6,488 bases of DNA from an uncultured Clostridia bacterium (GTDB lineage Bacteria > Bacillota > Clostridia > Christensenellales > CAG-138): NCBI GenBank assembly GCA_937913075.1, contig CALEPU010000167.1, positions 1 to 6,488 on the forward strand, read 5' to 3'. A program made the position numbers and the translations under genes. Positions within the stretch are counted from its first letter, which is position 1. Each line of letters starts with the position of its first letter. Below the pieces are notes generated by a model that did not search any database, was not told where the DNA came from, and saw nothing but the letters and a program-made list of their open reading frames with translations. This document shows, one piece after another, positions 1 through 6,270 of the stretch.

Positions 1-268
1 ATCCGCCGCCGAAGCCGCTGCCGCCGCCCGCTGTGGGATCGAACGCGGCATGACCGAACTGATCGTACTTCGCACGCTTGTCCGCGTTTGAGAGTACCTC
101 GTAAGCCTCGTTGACCTCTTTGAATTTCGCCTCCGCATCCTTATCATCGGGATGCAGATCGGGATGATACTTTTTAGCCGCCTGACGGAAGGCTGTTTTT
201 ATCTCGTCCTCGCTCGCCGTCTTGTTAACGCCGAGGACCTCGTAATAATCTCGTTTGGTCTCTGCCAT
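1..268 (-). CDS. dnaJ: DnaJ (Hsp40) co-chaperone, N-terminal part, cut by the window edge
   Basis: DnaJ delivers unfolded clients to DnaK and stimulates its ATPase in the cytoplasm. Eighty-nine codons are visible and the gene runs off the left edge. The start ATG (266-268) gives MAETKRDYYEVLGV, followed by a complete J domain at about residues 6-70. The HPD motif that contacts DnaK is at residues 35-37 within KKYHPDLHPDD, and the helix IV region ends in KRAKYDQFGHAAF. From about residue 80 the Gly/Phe-rich linker begins (GGGSGFGGG). The zinc-finger and C-terminal substrate domains lie outside the window, so a full-length DnaJ is expected but not seen. A GAGGTGAT ribosome site (272-279) precedes the start by a few bases. 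The gene is last of the four chaperone genes seen here and is separated from dnaK by a structured 199-nt spacer. I found no convincing separate promoter in that spacer. Confidence 0.97.
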   Translation of the reverse strand, partial: MAETKRDYYEVLGVNKTASEDEIKTAFRQAAKKYHPDLHPDDKDAEAKFKEVNEAYEVLSNADKRAKYDQFGHAAFDPTAGGGSGFGGG

Positions 269-287
269 AAAATCACCTCGGATGAAA

Positions 288-303
288 AAGCGGCGTGCCG
301 CTT
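288..303 (-). terminator. Short GC-rich hairpin with T-run just upstream of dnaJ
   Basis: On the minus strand AAGCGG pairs with CCGCTT around a 4-nt CACG loop (6-bp stem). The 3' arm runs into a T tract, giving five consecutive T over 289-285. This resembles a weak intrinsic terminator lying about 9 nt upstream of the dnaJ ribosome site (272-279). It could equally be a 5' structure that tunes dnaJ translation or mRNA stability. The stem is short and the T run is partly inside it, so efficient termination is doubtful. Confidence 0.35.
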
Positions 304-318
304 CTTCAATAATGAATG

Positions 319-422
319 CTGAAAATTGAAGACCGAAAACTGAAAAATTACGGTAGAAAATCCCCCTGTGGGGATTTTTTCAACAATTATTCATTATTCA
401 TTTTTCAGTCTTCAGTTTTCAG
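319..422. repeat. Long imperfect inverted repeat in the dnaK-dnaJ spacer
   Basis: The arms at 319-344 and 397-422 are inverted copies of a 26-nt sequence with 23 matches, built from CTGAAAA/CTGAAGA-like units. They enclose 52 nt that contain a smaller hairpin (357-378) with nearly the same centre. Similar AATAATGAAT-type sequence flanks or borders both arms (309-319 and 384-400). The AT-rich, quasi-repetitive arms look unlike the surrounding coding sequence and suggest a small MITE-like or dispersed intergenic repeat, but no target-site duplication is evident. As RNA it would form a long, mostly A-U stem between dnaK and dnaJ. Confidence 0.6.
357..378. terminator. Terminator-like hairpin nested inside the inverted repeat
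   Basis: AAAATCCCC and GGGGATTTT form a perfect 9-bp stem around the 4-nt loop CTGT. The plus strand continues with two more T (six T in 375-380); the minus strand, on which the operon is transcribed, gives four T and then C. The T tracts overlap the A-U part of the stem. It could act as a weak terminator or attenuator for dnaK transcripts before dnaJ. Confidence 0.45.
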
Positions 423-427
423 TTAAG

Positions 428-459
428 CTCCCGACGGGGGCTGTCGCCCCCGTCGGGAG
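428..459 (-). other. Very stable 14-bp GC-rich stem-loop just after dnaK
   Basis: Positions 428-441 and 446-459 are perfectly complementary (14 bp, mostly G-C) around a 4-nt loop at 442-445, starting 9 nt beyond the dnaK stop codon. No T tract follows on either strand, so it is not a standard intrinsic terminator. A 3'-end stabilising structure or processing barrier that favours dnaK mRNA over downstream dnaJ is one reading, by inference; it could also be the end of an inserted repeat. Confidence 0.6.
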
Positions 460-467
460 GCTGCAAA

Positions 468-2321
<1,854 letters not shown>

Positions 2322-2329
2322 ATTTTTAT

Positions 2330-2334
2330 CCTCC
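2330..2334 (-). promoter_or_regulatory. dnaK ribosome binding site (decides the start)
   Basis: GGAGG lies 8 nt before the ATG at 2319-2321. The alternative upstream ATG (2334-2336) shares bases with this site and has no good Shine-Dalgarno sequence of its own, which argues for the shorter protein beginning MSKIIGID, as in other DnaK proteins. Confidence 0.85.
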
Positions 2335-2372
2335 ATAAGATAGATTTAATTTACTTGATTATGTATGCTGAA

Positions 2373-2389
2373 CGGCGTTCTTTACGCCG
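2373..2389 (-). other. Small hairpin in the grpE-dnaK spacer
   Basis: CGGCGT and ACGCCG form a perfect 6-bp GC-rich stem around a 5-nt loop, 7 nt after the grpE stop codon. No T tract follows on the minus strand, so it is not a convincing terminator. It may mark an mRNA 3' end or processing point, by inference only. Confidence 0.35.
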
Positions 2390-2396
2390 GAACATC

Positions 2397-3041
2397 CTAT
2401 TCGTTTACCTTTACCATTGTGTGACGGATTATCCTGCCCTTCACGCGGTAGCCCTTCTGGAACACTTGGGTGATCATGCCGGGCTCGACTCCCTCCGTGC
2501 TGTCCTTCATAACGGCCTCGTGAAGGTTGGGATCGAACATGCCGTCAGCCTCGACCTCCTCAACGCCGCATTTGGCGAGGCTGTCAATAAGCTGCTTTGC
2601 TATCTTCTCAACGCCCTCCGCAAAGGGGTCGCCCTCGGGCGCGTTCGCCATCGCTCTGTCGAAATTATCAAGCACCGGCAGGAGCTGCTTGACGGTATCG
2701 CGCACGCCGTCGTCGCGGCTCTCCGAGGCAAGCGAGGCATTACGCTTGCGGTAGTTCTCGAACTCCGCCTGCAGCCTTTGCGCCTGCTTAACGGCGTCGT
2801 CCCGCTCCTCGCGCAGCTTGTCAAGCTGAGCTTTTAATTCCTTTGCCTGTTCACCCGTTATGACGATCTCCTCGGGGATCTCCTCATCGACCGAGGTCTT
2901 TGCTTCCTCGGCGGCTTCGGGCTTGACCTCTTCCGTTTCGTTTACCGCGGTCTCGGTCTCGTTTTCAAGCTCAAGCTCGGTTTCGGCTTTTGTGTTTTCG
3001 TTCATATTGTTGACAGTCCTTTTCTTTTTCTTTCTGGACAT
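2397..3041 (-). CDS. grpE: GrpE, nucleotide exchange factor for DnaK
   Basis: GrpE dimers release ADP from DnaK and reset the chaperone cycle. The 214-residue product has a basic start (MSRKKKKR), a long acidic, probably disordered stretch (about 14-60), a coiled-coil helix (about 62-100, EELxxxLxxxREERDDAVKQAQRLQAEFENYRKR-like pattern), and the C-terminal beta domain. The family signature is clear: LLPVLDNFDRAM (120-131), FDPNLHEAVM (169-178), and GYRVKGRIIRHTMVKV (197-212). The ATG at 3039-3041 is chosen because AAGGAG (3048-3053) precedes it by 6 nt. An internal ATG at 3003-3005 would remove the basic dodecapeptide, but has only a weak upstream AAAGGA-like site. The gene lies 62 nt after hrcA and 75 nt before dnaK in the same transcription unit, the standard clostridial/bacillar order. 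Confidence 0.96.
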   Translation of the reverse strand: MSRKKKKRTVNNMNENTKAETELELENETETAVNETEEVKPEAAEEAKTSVDEEIPEEIVITGEQAKELKAQLDKLREERDDAVKQAQRLQAEFENYRKRNASLASESRDDGVRDTVKQLLPVLDNFDRAMANAPEGDPFAEGVEKIAKQLIDSLAKCGVEEVEADGMFDPNLHEAVMKDSTEGVEPGMITQVFQKGYRVKGRIIRHTMVKVNE

Positions 3042-3103
3042 TGTGCGCTCCTTCCGAAAATGCGCCTGCGCTGCTCCCCTCTAAGGAGAAGGCTGATCGC
3101 AGA

Positions 3104-4147
3104 TCACTTTAAGAGCTTGCTCAGTATATCGCTGAGGCTCGAGCTCATGTATTTAAGTATCGCCATGACCTTGCCGTAATCCATGCGGGTAGGTCCGACG
3201 ACGCCCATGGTGCCGATGTTTTTGCCGCCCGCCTTATAGGTTACGGTGACGACAGAGCAGTCCTGCATGTCGGGGTTGTCGTTCTCCGCGCCGATCCTCA
3301 CGCTCATCTCGACGTCCGAAGCGTCGGTCAGCACCTTATAGAGGTAATCGCCCTGCTCTATCTCCGTGAGGAAGGACCTTGCCTTTTGAGCGTCGCTGTA
3401 CTCGGGATAGTCGAGTATGTTCGAAGCGCCGACTACCTCGACGTCTTGCTCGGACATGCTGCGCTCGATCTCGGTAAGCATCTGCCCCACAGCTTCCGCC
3501 TGTTCGCCGACCTCGTTTTTTATCATGGGCAGCACCGAGGTCACGGCGTCGGCAAGACGGTGACCGTCCAGCTTTTCGGTAATGAGCTTTGATATCTTTT
3601 CAAGGTCGTCCGGCGTGAGCGTGGGCGGTACGTTTATCATTGCGTTCTTCGTGACGCCGGTGTTGGTAACAACTACCGCCATAGCCGTCCCCTCGGAGAC
3701 GGGTATCAGCGATATGCGCCTGACCCTGAGACCGGATACCTGAGGGACGAGCACCATTGAGGTGTAATTCGTCATATCGGAGAGCACCTTCGCCGTCTGC
3801 CTGATGACCTCGCCCACCTCGTGTACCCTCGTGTCGAGATGGCGACGGATGTAATCCGCCTCGTCGTCCGAAAGGTTTGCGGTGTTCATCATGTGGTTGA
3901 CGTAAAGGCGGTATGCCTTTTCGGAGGGGATGCGCCCCGCCGAGGTATGCGGCTGCTCCAAAAAGCCCAGCTCGGTGAGATCGCTCATCTCATTCCTTAT
4001 AGTTGCGGGCGAGAGCCCCATATCGCTCCTCTTTGAAACGGTGCGGCTGCCGACGGGCGCGGCGGTCATGATGTAGTCGTCGACTATCGCCTGCAAAATA
4101 CGCATCTTGCGGATATCGAGTATGCCCGTGCTCTTGCTTTCTTCCAT
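3104..4147 (-). CDS. hrcA: Heat-inducible transcription repressor HrcA
   Basis: HrcA is the repressor of class I heat-shock genes; it binds CIRCE operators, and in Bacillus its activity depends on the GroE chaperonin. The 347-residue length is normal. The N-terminal winged helix (about 10-85) contains the family signature SPATIRNEMSDLTELGFLEQ (46-65) followed by PHTSAGRIPSEKAYRLYV (66-83). The C-terminal GAF-like/dimerisation region ends in GVVGPTRMDYGKVMAILKYM (about 315-334), also characteristic. The ATG at 4145-4147 has a near-perfect AGGAGGTGA ribosome site (4154-4162) 6 nt upstream. It is the first gene of the operon, immediately downstream of a promoter overlapped by a perfect CIRCE, so it should repress itself with grpE, dnaK and dnaJ. 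In many relatives hemW lies upstream of hrcA; here a divergent lipoprotein gene does. Confidence 0.98.
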   Translation of the reverse strand: MEESKSTGILDIRKMRILQAIVDDYIMTAAPVGSRTVSKRSDMGLSPATIRNEMSDLTELGFLEQPHTSAGRIPSEKAYRLYVNHMMNTANLSDDEADYIRRHLDTRVHEVGEVIRQTAKVLSDMTNYTSMVLVPQVSGLRVRRISLIPVSEGTAMAVVVTNTGVTKNAMINVPPTLTPDDLEKISKLITEKLDGHRLADAVTSVLPMIKNEVGEQAEAVGQMLTEIERSMSEQDVEVVGASNILDYPEYSDAQKARSFLTEIEQGDYLYKVLTDASDVEMSVRIGAENDNPDMQDCSVVTVTYKAGGKNIGTMGVVGPTRMDYGKVMAILKYMSSSLSDILSKLLK

Positions 4148-4172
4148 CGGCTGTCACCTCCTCGCCGTTTGT

Positions 4173-4203
4173 TGTTAGCACTCGCCTCGTTTGAGTGCTA
4201 ACA
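4173..4203 (-). promoter_or_regulatory. CIRCE operator (HrcA binding site)
   Basis: TTAGCACTC (4175-4183), a 9-nt spacer (4184-4192) and GAGTGCTAA (4193-4201) match the canonical CIRCE inverted repeat TTAGCACTC-N9-GAGTGCTAA at every position. Two further symmetric bases on each side extend the arms to 11 bp. It lies 25 nt upstream of the hrcA ATG and covers the predicted transcription start (about 4198-4199), so bound HrcA would block the promoter. It would also form a hairpin near the 5' end of the mRNA. Confidence 0.98.
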
Positions 4204-4205
4204 GT

Positions 4206-4234
4206 ATAATAACACTCCCGCCTTATTATGTCAA
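4206..4234 (-). promoter_or_regulatory. Sigma-A promoter of the hrcA-grpE-dnaK-dnaJ operon
   Basis: On the minus strand a perfect -35 TTGACA (4229-4234) is separated by 17 nt from -10 TATTAT (4206-4211, 5/6 match), which has an extended -10 TG one base upstream (4213-4214). The predicted start is near 4198-4199, inside the CIRCE. An intrinsically strong vegetative promoter held down by HrcA is the expected class I heat-shock arrangement. Confidence 0.9.
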
Positions 4235-4301
4235 CAGCTTGCCGAGGATATTAATAATATATTTTTGTTGTCCGTTCCGCCGTTTCAAGATCCGTCGGGT
4301 A

Positions 4302-4330
4302 TTGCAAAGCGGCTTTGCTTCATTTATAAT
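4302..4330 (+). promoter_or_regulatory. Sigma-A promoter of the lipoprotein gene, with overlapping inverted repeat
   Basis: The -35 TTGCAA (4302-4307, 4/6 match) is 17 nt from a perfect -10 TATAAT (4325-4330), with a start predicted near 4337. A 15-bp inverted repeat GCAAAG-CGG-CTTTGC (4304-4318) overlaps the -35 and spacer and may be an operator. The -35 of this promoter is about 67 bp from the -35 of the divergent hrcA promoter, so the two do not overlap. Confidence 0.75.
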
Positions 4331-4351
4331 AAAGATATGCAAAATTGCTTC

Positions 4352-4356
4352 GGAGG
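4352..4356 (+). promoter_or_regulatory. Ribosome binding site of the lipoprotein gene (decides a GTG start)
   Basis: GGAGG lies 9 nt upstream of GTG at 4366-4368. A TTG at 4345-4347 is in frame, but lies upstream of this site and would place it inside the coding region. The GTG start also gives a regular signal peptide beginning MKRFVSILL. Confidence 0.8.
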
Positions 4357-4365
4357 TATTTTCTT

Positions 4366-4866
4366 GTGAAGAGATTTGTTTCGATACTTCTTTCGGTGCT
4401 GACGGTGTGCGCTCTTGCGTTTGCCGCTGCCTGCGCCGCCAAGCCCGTCGGTACCGACGACCCCGTCAAAACGAACGAAGGCTCCTATAAAGGCGAGAGC
4501 ACCGTAACCGGCACTATGCAGACTGCGGGCAACATCACCGTCCTCGTTCCCGAAGGCTGGGTGCTTATACCCGGCACCGCAGGCGGCGTCGAGGACGACA
4601 ACTCTCTGTTTCTCAAAGCGAGTGAGGATGCTCGCGAGTACATCTGGGTCACCATCAACACTCGGGCGAACATCGACTCCAGCCTTAAAGTCAACACCTC
4701 CGCCGAGATAGCTCCCTTCAAGGTGAACGGCGTCGAGTGGCAGGGCAAGGAGAACGCGGTATACGCTCCCATAGGCGACGTTATTTTCTTCGTAATGACC
4801 TACGGCTATACTGCGTCGGACGCGGAAATGCAGGCAGTGTTGGGATCGCTGGCCAAGGCAAATTAG
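4366..4866 (+). CDS. Small putative lipoprotein of unknown function
   Basis: I do not recognise a named family for this 166-residue protein. The GTG start gives a lipoprotein-type signal peptide: basic MKR, a hydrophobic core (about 4-19), then FAAAC with Cys23 as the probable lipidation site. The -3 residue is Ala rather than the preferred Leu, but the site still fits the general lipobox pattern. A polar Gly/Thr-rich tether (about 26-53) leads to a compact domain with NITVLVPEGWVLIPG (56-70), a predicted mostly beta core, and a short C-terminal helix ending EMQAVLGSLAKAN. The 'VPEGW' start and terminal '-LGSL' recall small extracytoplasmic Mog1/PsbP-like domains, but this is a weak impression. 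It is likely exported and anchored outside the membrane. It is monocistronic, divergent from hrcA and convergent with gntR, with its own promoter and terminator. Confidence 0.88.
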   Translation: MKRFVSILLSVLTVCALAFAAACAAKPVGTDDPVKTNEGSYKGESTVTGTMQTAGNITVLVPEGWVLIPGTAGGVEDDNSLFLKASEDAREYIWVTINTRANIDSSLKVNTSAEIAPFKVNGVEWQGKENAVYAPIGDVIFFVMTYGYTASDAEMQAVLGSLAKAN

Positions 4867-4867
4867 C

Positions 4868-4893
4868 AAAAAGCATGGCATGCCATGCTTTTT
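4868..4893. terminator. Bidirectional intrinsic terminator (perfect 26-nt palindrome)
   Basis: The sequence reads identically on both strands, with AAAAAGCATGG at one end and CCATGCTTTTT at the other, forming an 11-bp stem with a 4-nt loop. Five T end the stem on either strand. It begins 2 nt after the lipoprotein stop (4864-4866) and lies 12 nt beyond the stop of the convergent gntR gene, so one hairpin can end both transcripts. Confidence 0.88.
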
Positions 4894-4905
4894 ATATTTA
4901 CGGTT

Positions 4906-5625
4906 TCAGATGCGGCGGCGCATTACCGTGTGGGGAATAACGCCGTCGACGTAATACTGACGGGAATACATGACGGGCTCGCCCTCAAAATCATAGTCGA
5001 GCTCGTCCATATAGAGCACGGGCGTGCCTGCTTCGACCCGCAGCCTTTCCGCAATGGAGCCGGCAGCGGCGATGGCGCGCAGTTCGGTGAGATCGAGGTA
5101 TGCCTCCTTGCCGCAAAACTGCTTTAAAAAGTAGAAAATCGGAGTTTCAAGGTCGAGCTCGGTGTAGTCGTCATGCTTTATGAGCGCCTTTGGGATATAA
5201 TCCTCGCAGTATATAACGGGCTCGTCGTCCGCAGTGACGACCCTGGACACGAGCAGCATCTCGTCCGTCTTGGCTATGCCGAGCTTTTTTGCGATAGTCG
5301 AGGAGTAAACGGGGCAGATCTTGACCAGCTTTTCGGAGGGGGAATGACCTGAGATGCGCACCATATCCATGAACTCTATCTCGAGATCCATGCGCACGGG
5401 CACGTTTAAAACGTGACGGTTTATTATAGTGCCGAGCCCCTGGCGGCGCCCGATAAAGCCCTCACGCTCGAGCTCCGCAAGCGAGTCCCTGAGCTGAGTG
5501 CGGCTGATGTTGAGCTTCTCAGCCAAAAGCGACTCCCTCGGCAGACGCTCCGCATTGGCATACTGACCGTATTTCATCTCATGAATAAGCAGCTCCTTAA
5601 CGCTGCGGGTGCCGAGCTCTTCCAT
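4906..5625 (-). CDS. GntR-family (HutC type) transcriptional regulator with UTRA domain
   Basis: A 239-residue regulator, normal length for the HutC subfamily. The N-terminal winged helix-turn-helix (about 5-72) has RLPRESLLAEKLNISRTQLRDSLAELEREGFI (27-58) and the wing RRQGLGTIINR (60-70), the typical GntR pattern. The C-terminal UTRA ligand-binding domain (about 93-235) carries SRVVTADDEPVIYCEDYIP and EGEPVMYSRQYYVDG elements. HutC-type UTRA domains often bind sugar phosphates, amino-sugar derivatives or histidine-pathway intermediates; the effector here cannot be told from sequence. GGAGG (5631-5635) lies 5 nt before the ATG. No transporter or catabolic gene adjoins it, so its targets are unknown; symmetric sites at its own promoter suggest autoregulation. 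It follows cinA by 120 nt on the same strand but has its own promoter, and converges on the lipoprotein gene. Confidence 0.94.
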   Translation of the reverse strand: MEELGTRSVKELLIHEMKYGQYANAERLPRESLLAEKLNISRTQLRDSLAELEREGFIGRRQGLGTIINRHVLNVPVRMDLEIEFMDMVRISGHSPSEKLVKICPVYSSTIAKKLGIAKTDEMLLVSRVVTADDEPVIYCEDYIPKALIKHDDYTELDLETPIFYFLKQFCGKEAYLDLTELRAIAAAGSIAERLRVEAGTPVLYMDELDYDFEGEPVMYSRQYYVDGVIPHTVMRRRI

Positions 5626-5642
5626 ACGCTCCTCCGTAAAAT

Positions 5643-5653
5643 AGGTAATACCT
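5643..5653. promoter_or_regulatory. Candidate autoregulatory operator of the GntR regulator
   Basis: AGGTA-A-TACCT is an 11-bp perfect inverted repeat lying just downstream of the predicted gntR start site. It has the GT-Nx-AC symmetry typical of GntR-family operators. Its core half TAATACC (5646-5652) recurs at 5666-5672 over the -10 element, exactly 20 bp away (about two helical turns). Binding by this regulator is inferred from position and symmetry only. Confidence 0.5.
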
Positions 5654-5664
5654 TTTGCCTGTCA

Positions 5665-5693
5665 ATAATACCATCTCGGCGCAGCAGTGTAAA
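5665..5693 (-). promoter_or_regulatory. Sigma-A promoter of gntR
   Basis: On the minus strand -35 TTTACA (5688-5693, 5/6) and -10 TATTAT (5665-5670, 5/6) are 17 nt apart, predicting a start near 5658 and a leader of about 33 nt. A second TTGACA at 5660-5665 has only a poor -10 partner (TATTTT, 5638-5643) that would leave almost no leader, so it is less likely. Confidence 0.7.
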
Positions 5694-5745
5694 GCGTTTT
5701 TTGAAGAAATATCGGATATATTTATTGAAAATGAGGAAATGACCG

Positions 5746-6270
5746 TTATAAAAGCTCCGCGAGCGCGGCTAAAAGACGCAGCGCGGCAAGCGCCGCCTGA
5801 CGGCGCACCTCCAGCCTGTCGCCGGAAAGCGAAAGCTTTTTCGTGACGAAGCCCTGCCTGCAAGCTCCGCCTATGAACACCAGCCCGGCCGGGCGCCCGT
5901 ACTCGTCGGCTCCCGGACCCGCAAGTCCCGTTGCGGCAACGGCGATATCGCTTTCAGAGGAATTGAGAACGCCTGCCGCCATCTCCCCCGCTACCTTGGA
6001 GCTGACGGCGGTGAACCTTTCAATACTTTCCGGCAGAACGCCGAGCCGCCTGATCTTCGCCTCCTCGGCATAGGTTACGCAGCCCTCTTTAAACCAGCGT
6101 GAGCTGCCGGCTGCTCTTACTATCTCGGAGGAAATTAGCCCTCCGGTCAGGCTCTCCGCAACAGCGGCGTGTGCGCCCATTGGAACGAGCTTTGACGCAG
6201 TCAACATGACGAGCCGCGAGCACTCCTCTGCGAAGGAAGCCTCGTCGCGGCAGATCTCAAGGTCGGTCAT
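5746..6270 (-). CDS. pncC: CinA C-terminal-type nicotinamide-nucleotide amidohydrolase (PncC), stand-alone
   Basis: Members of this family hydrolyse nicotinamide mononucleotide to nicotinate mononucleotide and ammonia, recycling NAD by-products. The 174-residue protein is a single CinA C-terminal domain, close to the usual length of stand-alone PncC; it lacks the N-terminal MoCF-like domain of full CinA. Family motifs are AESLTGG (38-44), FKEGCVTYAEEAK followed by LGV (60-78), and TGLAGPGAD with GRPAGLVFIG (114-134). The last motif is slightly divergent (GAD and RPAG where many members have GGG and KPVG). I prefer the ATG at 6268-6270, 7 nt after AAGGAGA (6278-6284), over the TTG immediately upstream. 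The ATG overlaps the pgsA stop as TGATG, implying translational coupling. In many Firmicutes recA follows cinA; here gntR does. Confidence 0.95.
   Translation of the reverse strand: MTDLEICRDEASFAEECSRLVMLTASKLVPMGAHAAVAESLTGGLISSEIVRAAGSSRWFKEGCVTYAEEAKIRRLGVLPESIERFTAVSSKVAGEMAAGVLNSSESDIAVAATGLAGPGADEYGRPAGLVFIGGACRQGFVTKKLSLSGDRLEVRRQAALAALRLLAALAELL

Noticed and set aside
269..467. Separate dnaJ promoter in the spacer
   Set aside because: The best candidates (a TTGAAA-like -35 or a CATTAT-like -10) lack partners at proper spacing, so I do not annotate one.
2322..2336. A five-residue longer DnaK (start at 2336, MEDKN-)
   Set aside because: That ATG overlaps the GGAGG ribosome site serving the ATG at 2319-2321, and DnaK proteins normally begin directly with the SKIIGID-like strand.
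2322..2396. Possible internal promoter before dnaK (CATAAT-like -10)
   Set aside because: No acceptable -35 element lies 16-18 nt upstream; cotranscription from the hrcA promoter explains expression.
4345..4365. TTG start seven codons upstream for the lipoprotein
   Set aside because: The Shine-Dalgarno GGAGG would then fall inside the coding sequence; the GTG at 4366 is correctly spaced and yields a regular signal peptide.
4191..4490. Plus-strand 99-codon frame over the divergent promoter region
   Set aside because: It begins inside the CIRCE, crosses both promoters and overlaps the lipoprotein in another frame, with no ribosome site or recognisable protein features.
4324..4881. Minus-strand 185-codon frame antisense to the lipoprotein gene
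   Set aside because: It starts inside the terminator palindrome and lacks a ribosome site; the plus-strand gene has promoter, ribosome site, signal peptide and terminator.
5413..5742. Plus-strand 109-codon frame over the gntR 5' end
   Set aside because: It runs antisense to the conserved DNA-binding domain and through the gntR promoter, with no supporting signals.
5700..5745. Terminator between cinA and gntR
   Set aside because: Only a weak all-A/T inverted repeat (AAATAT/ATATTT) is present, with no GC stem followed by a T run.
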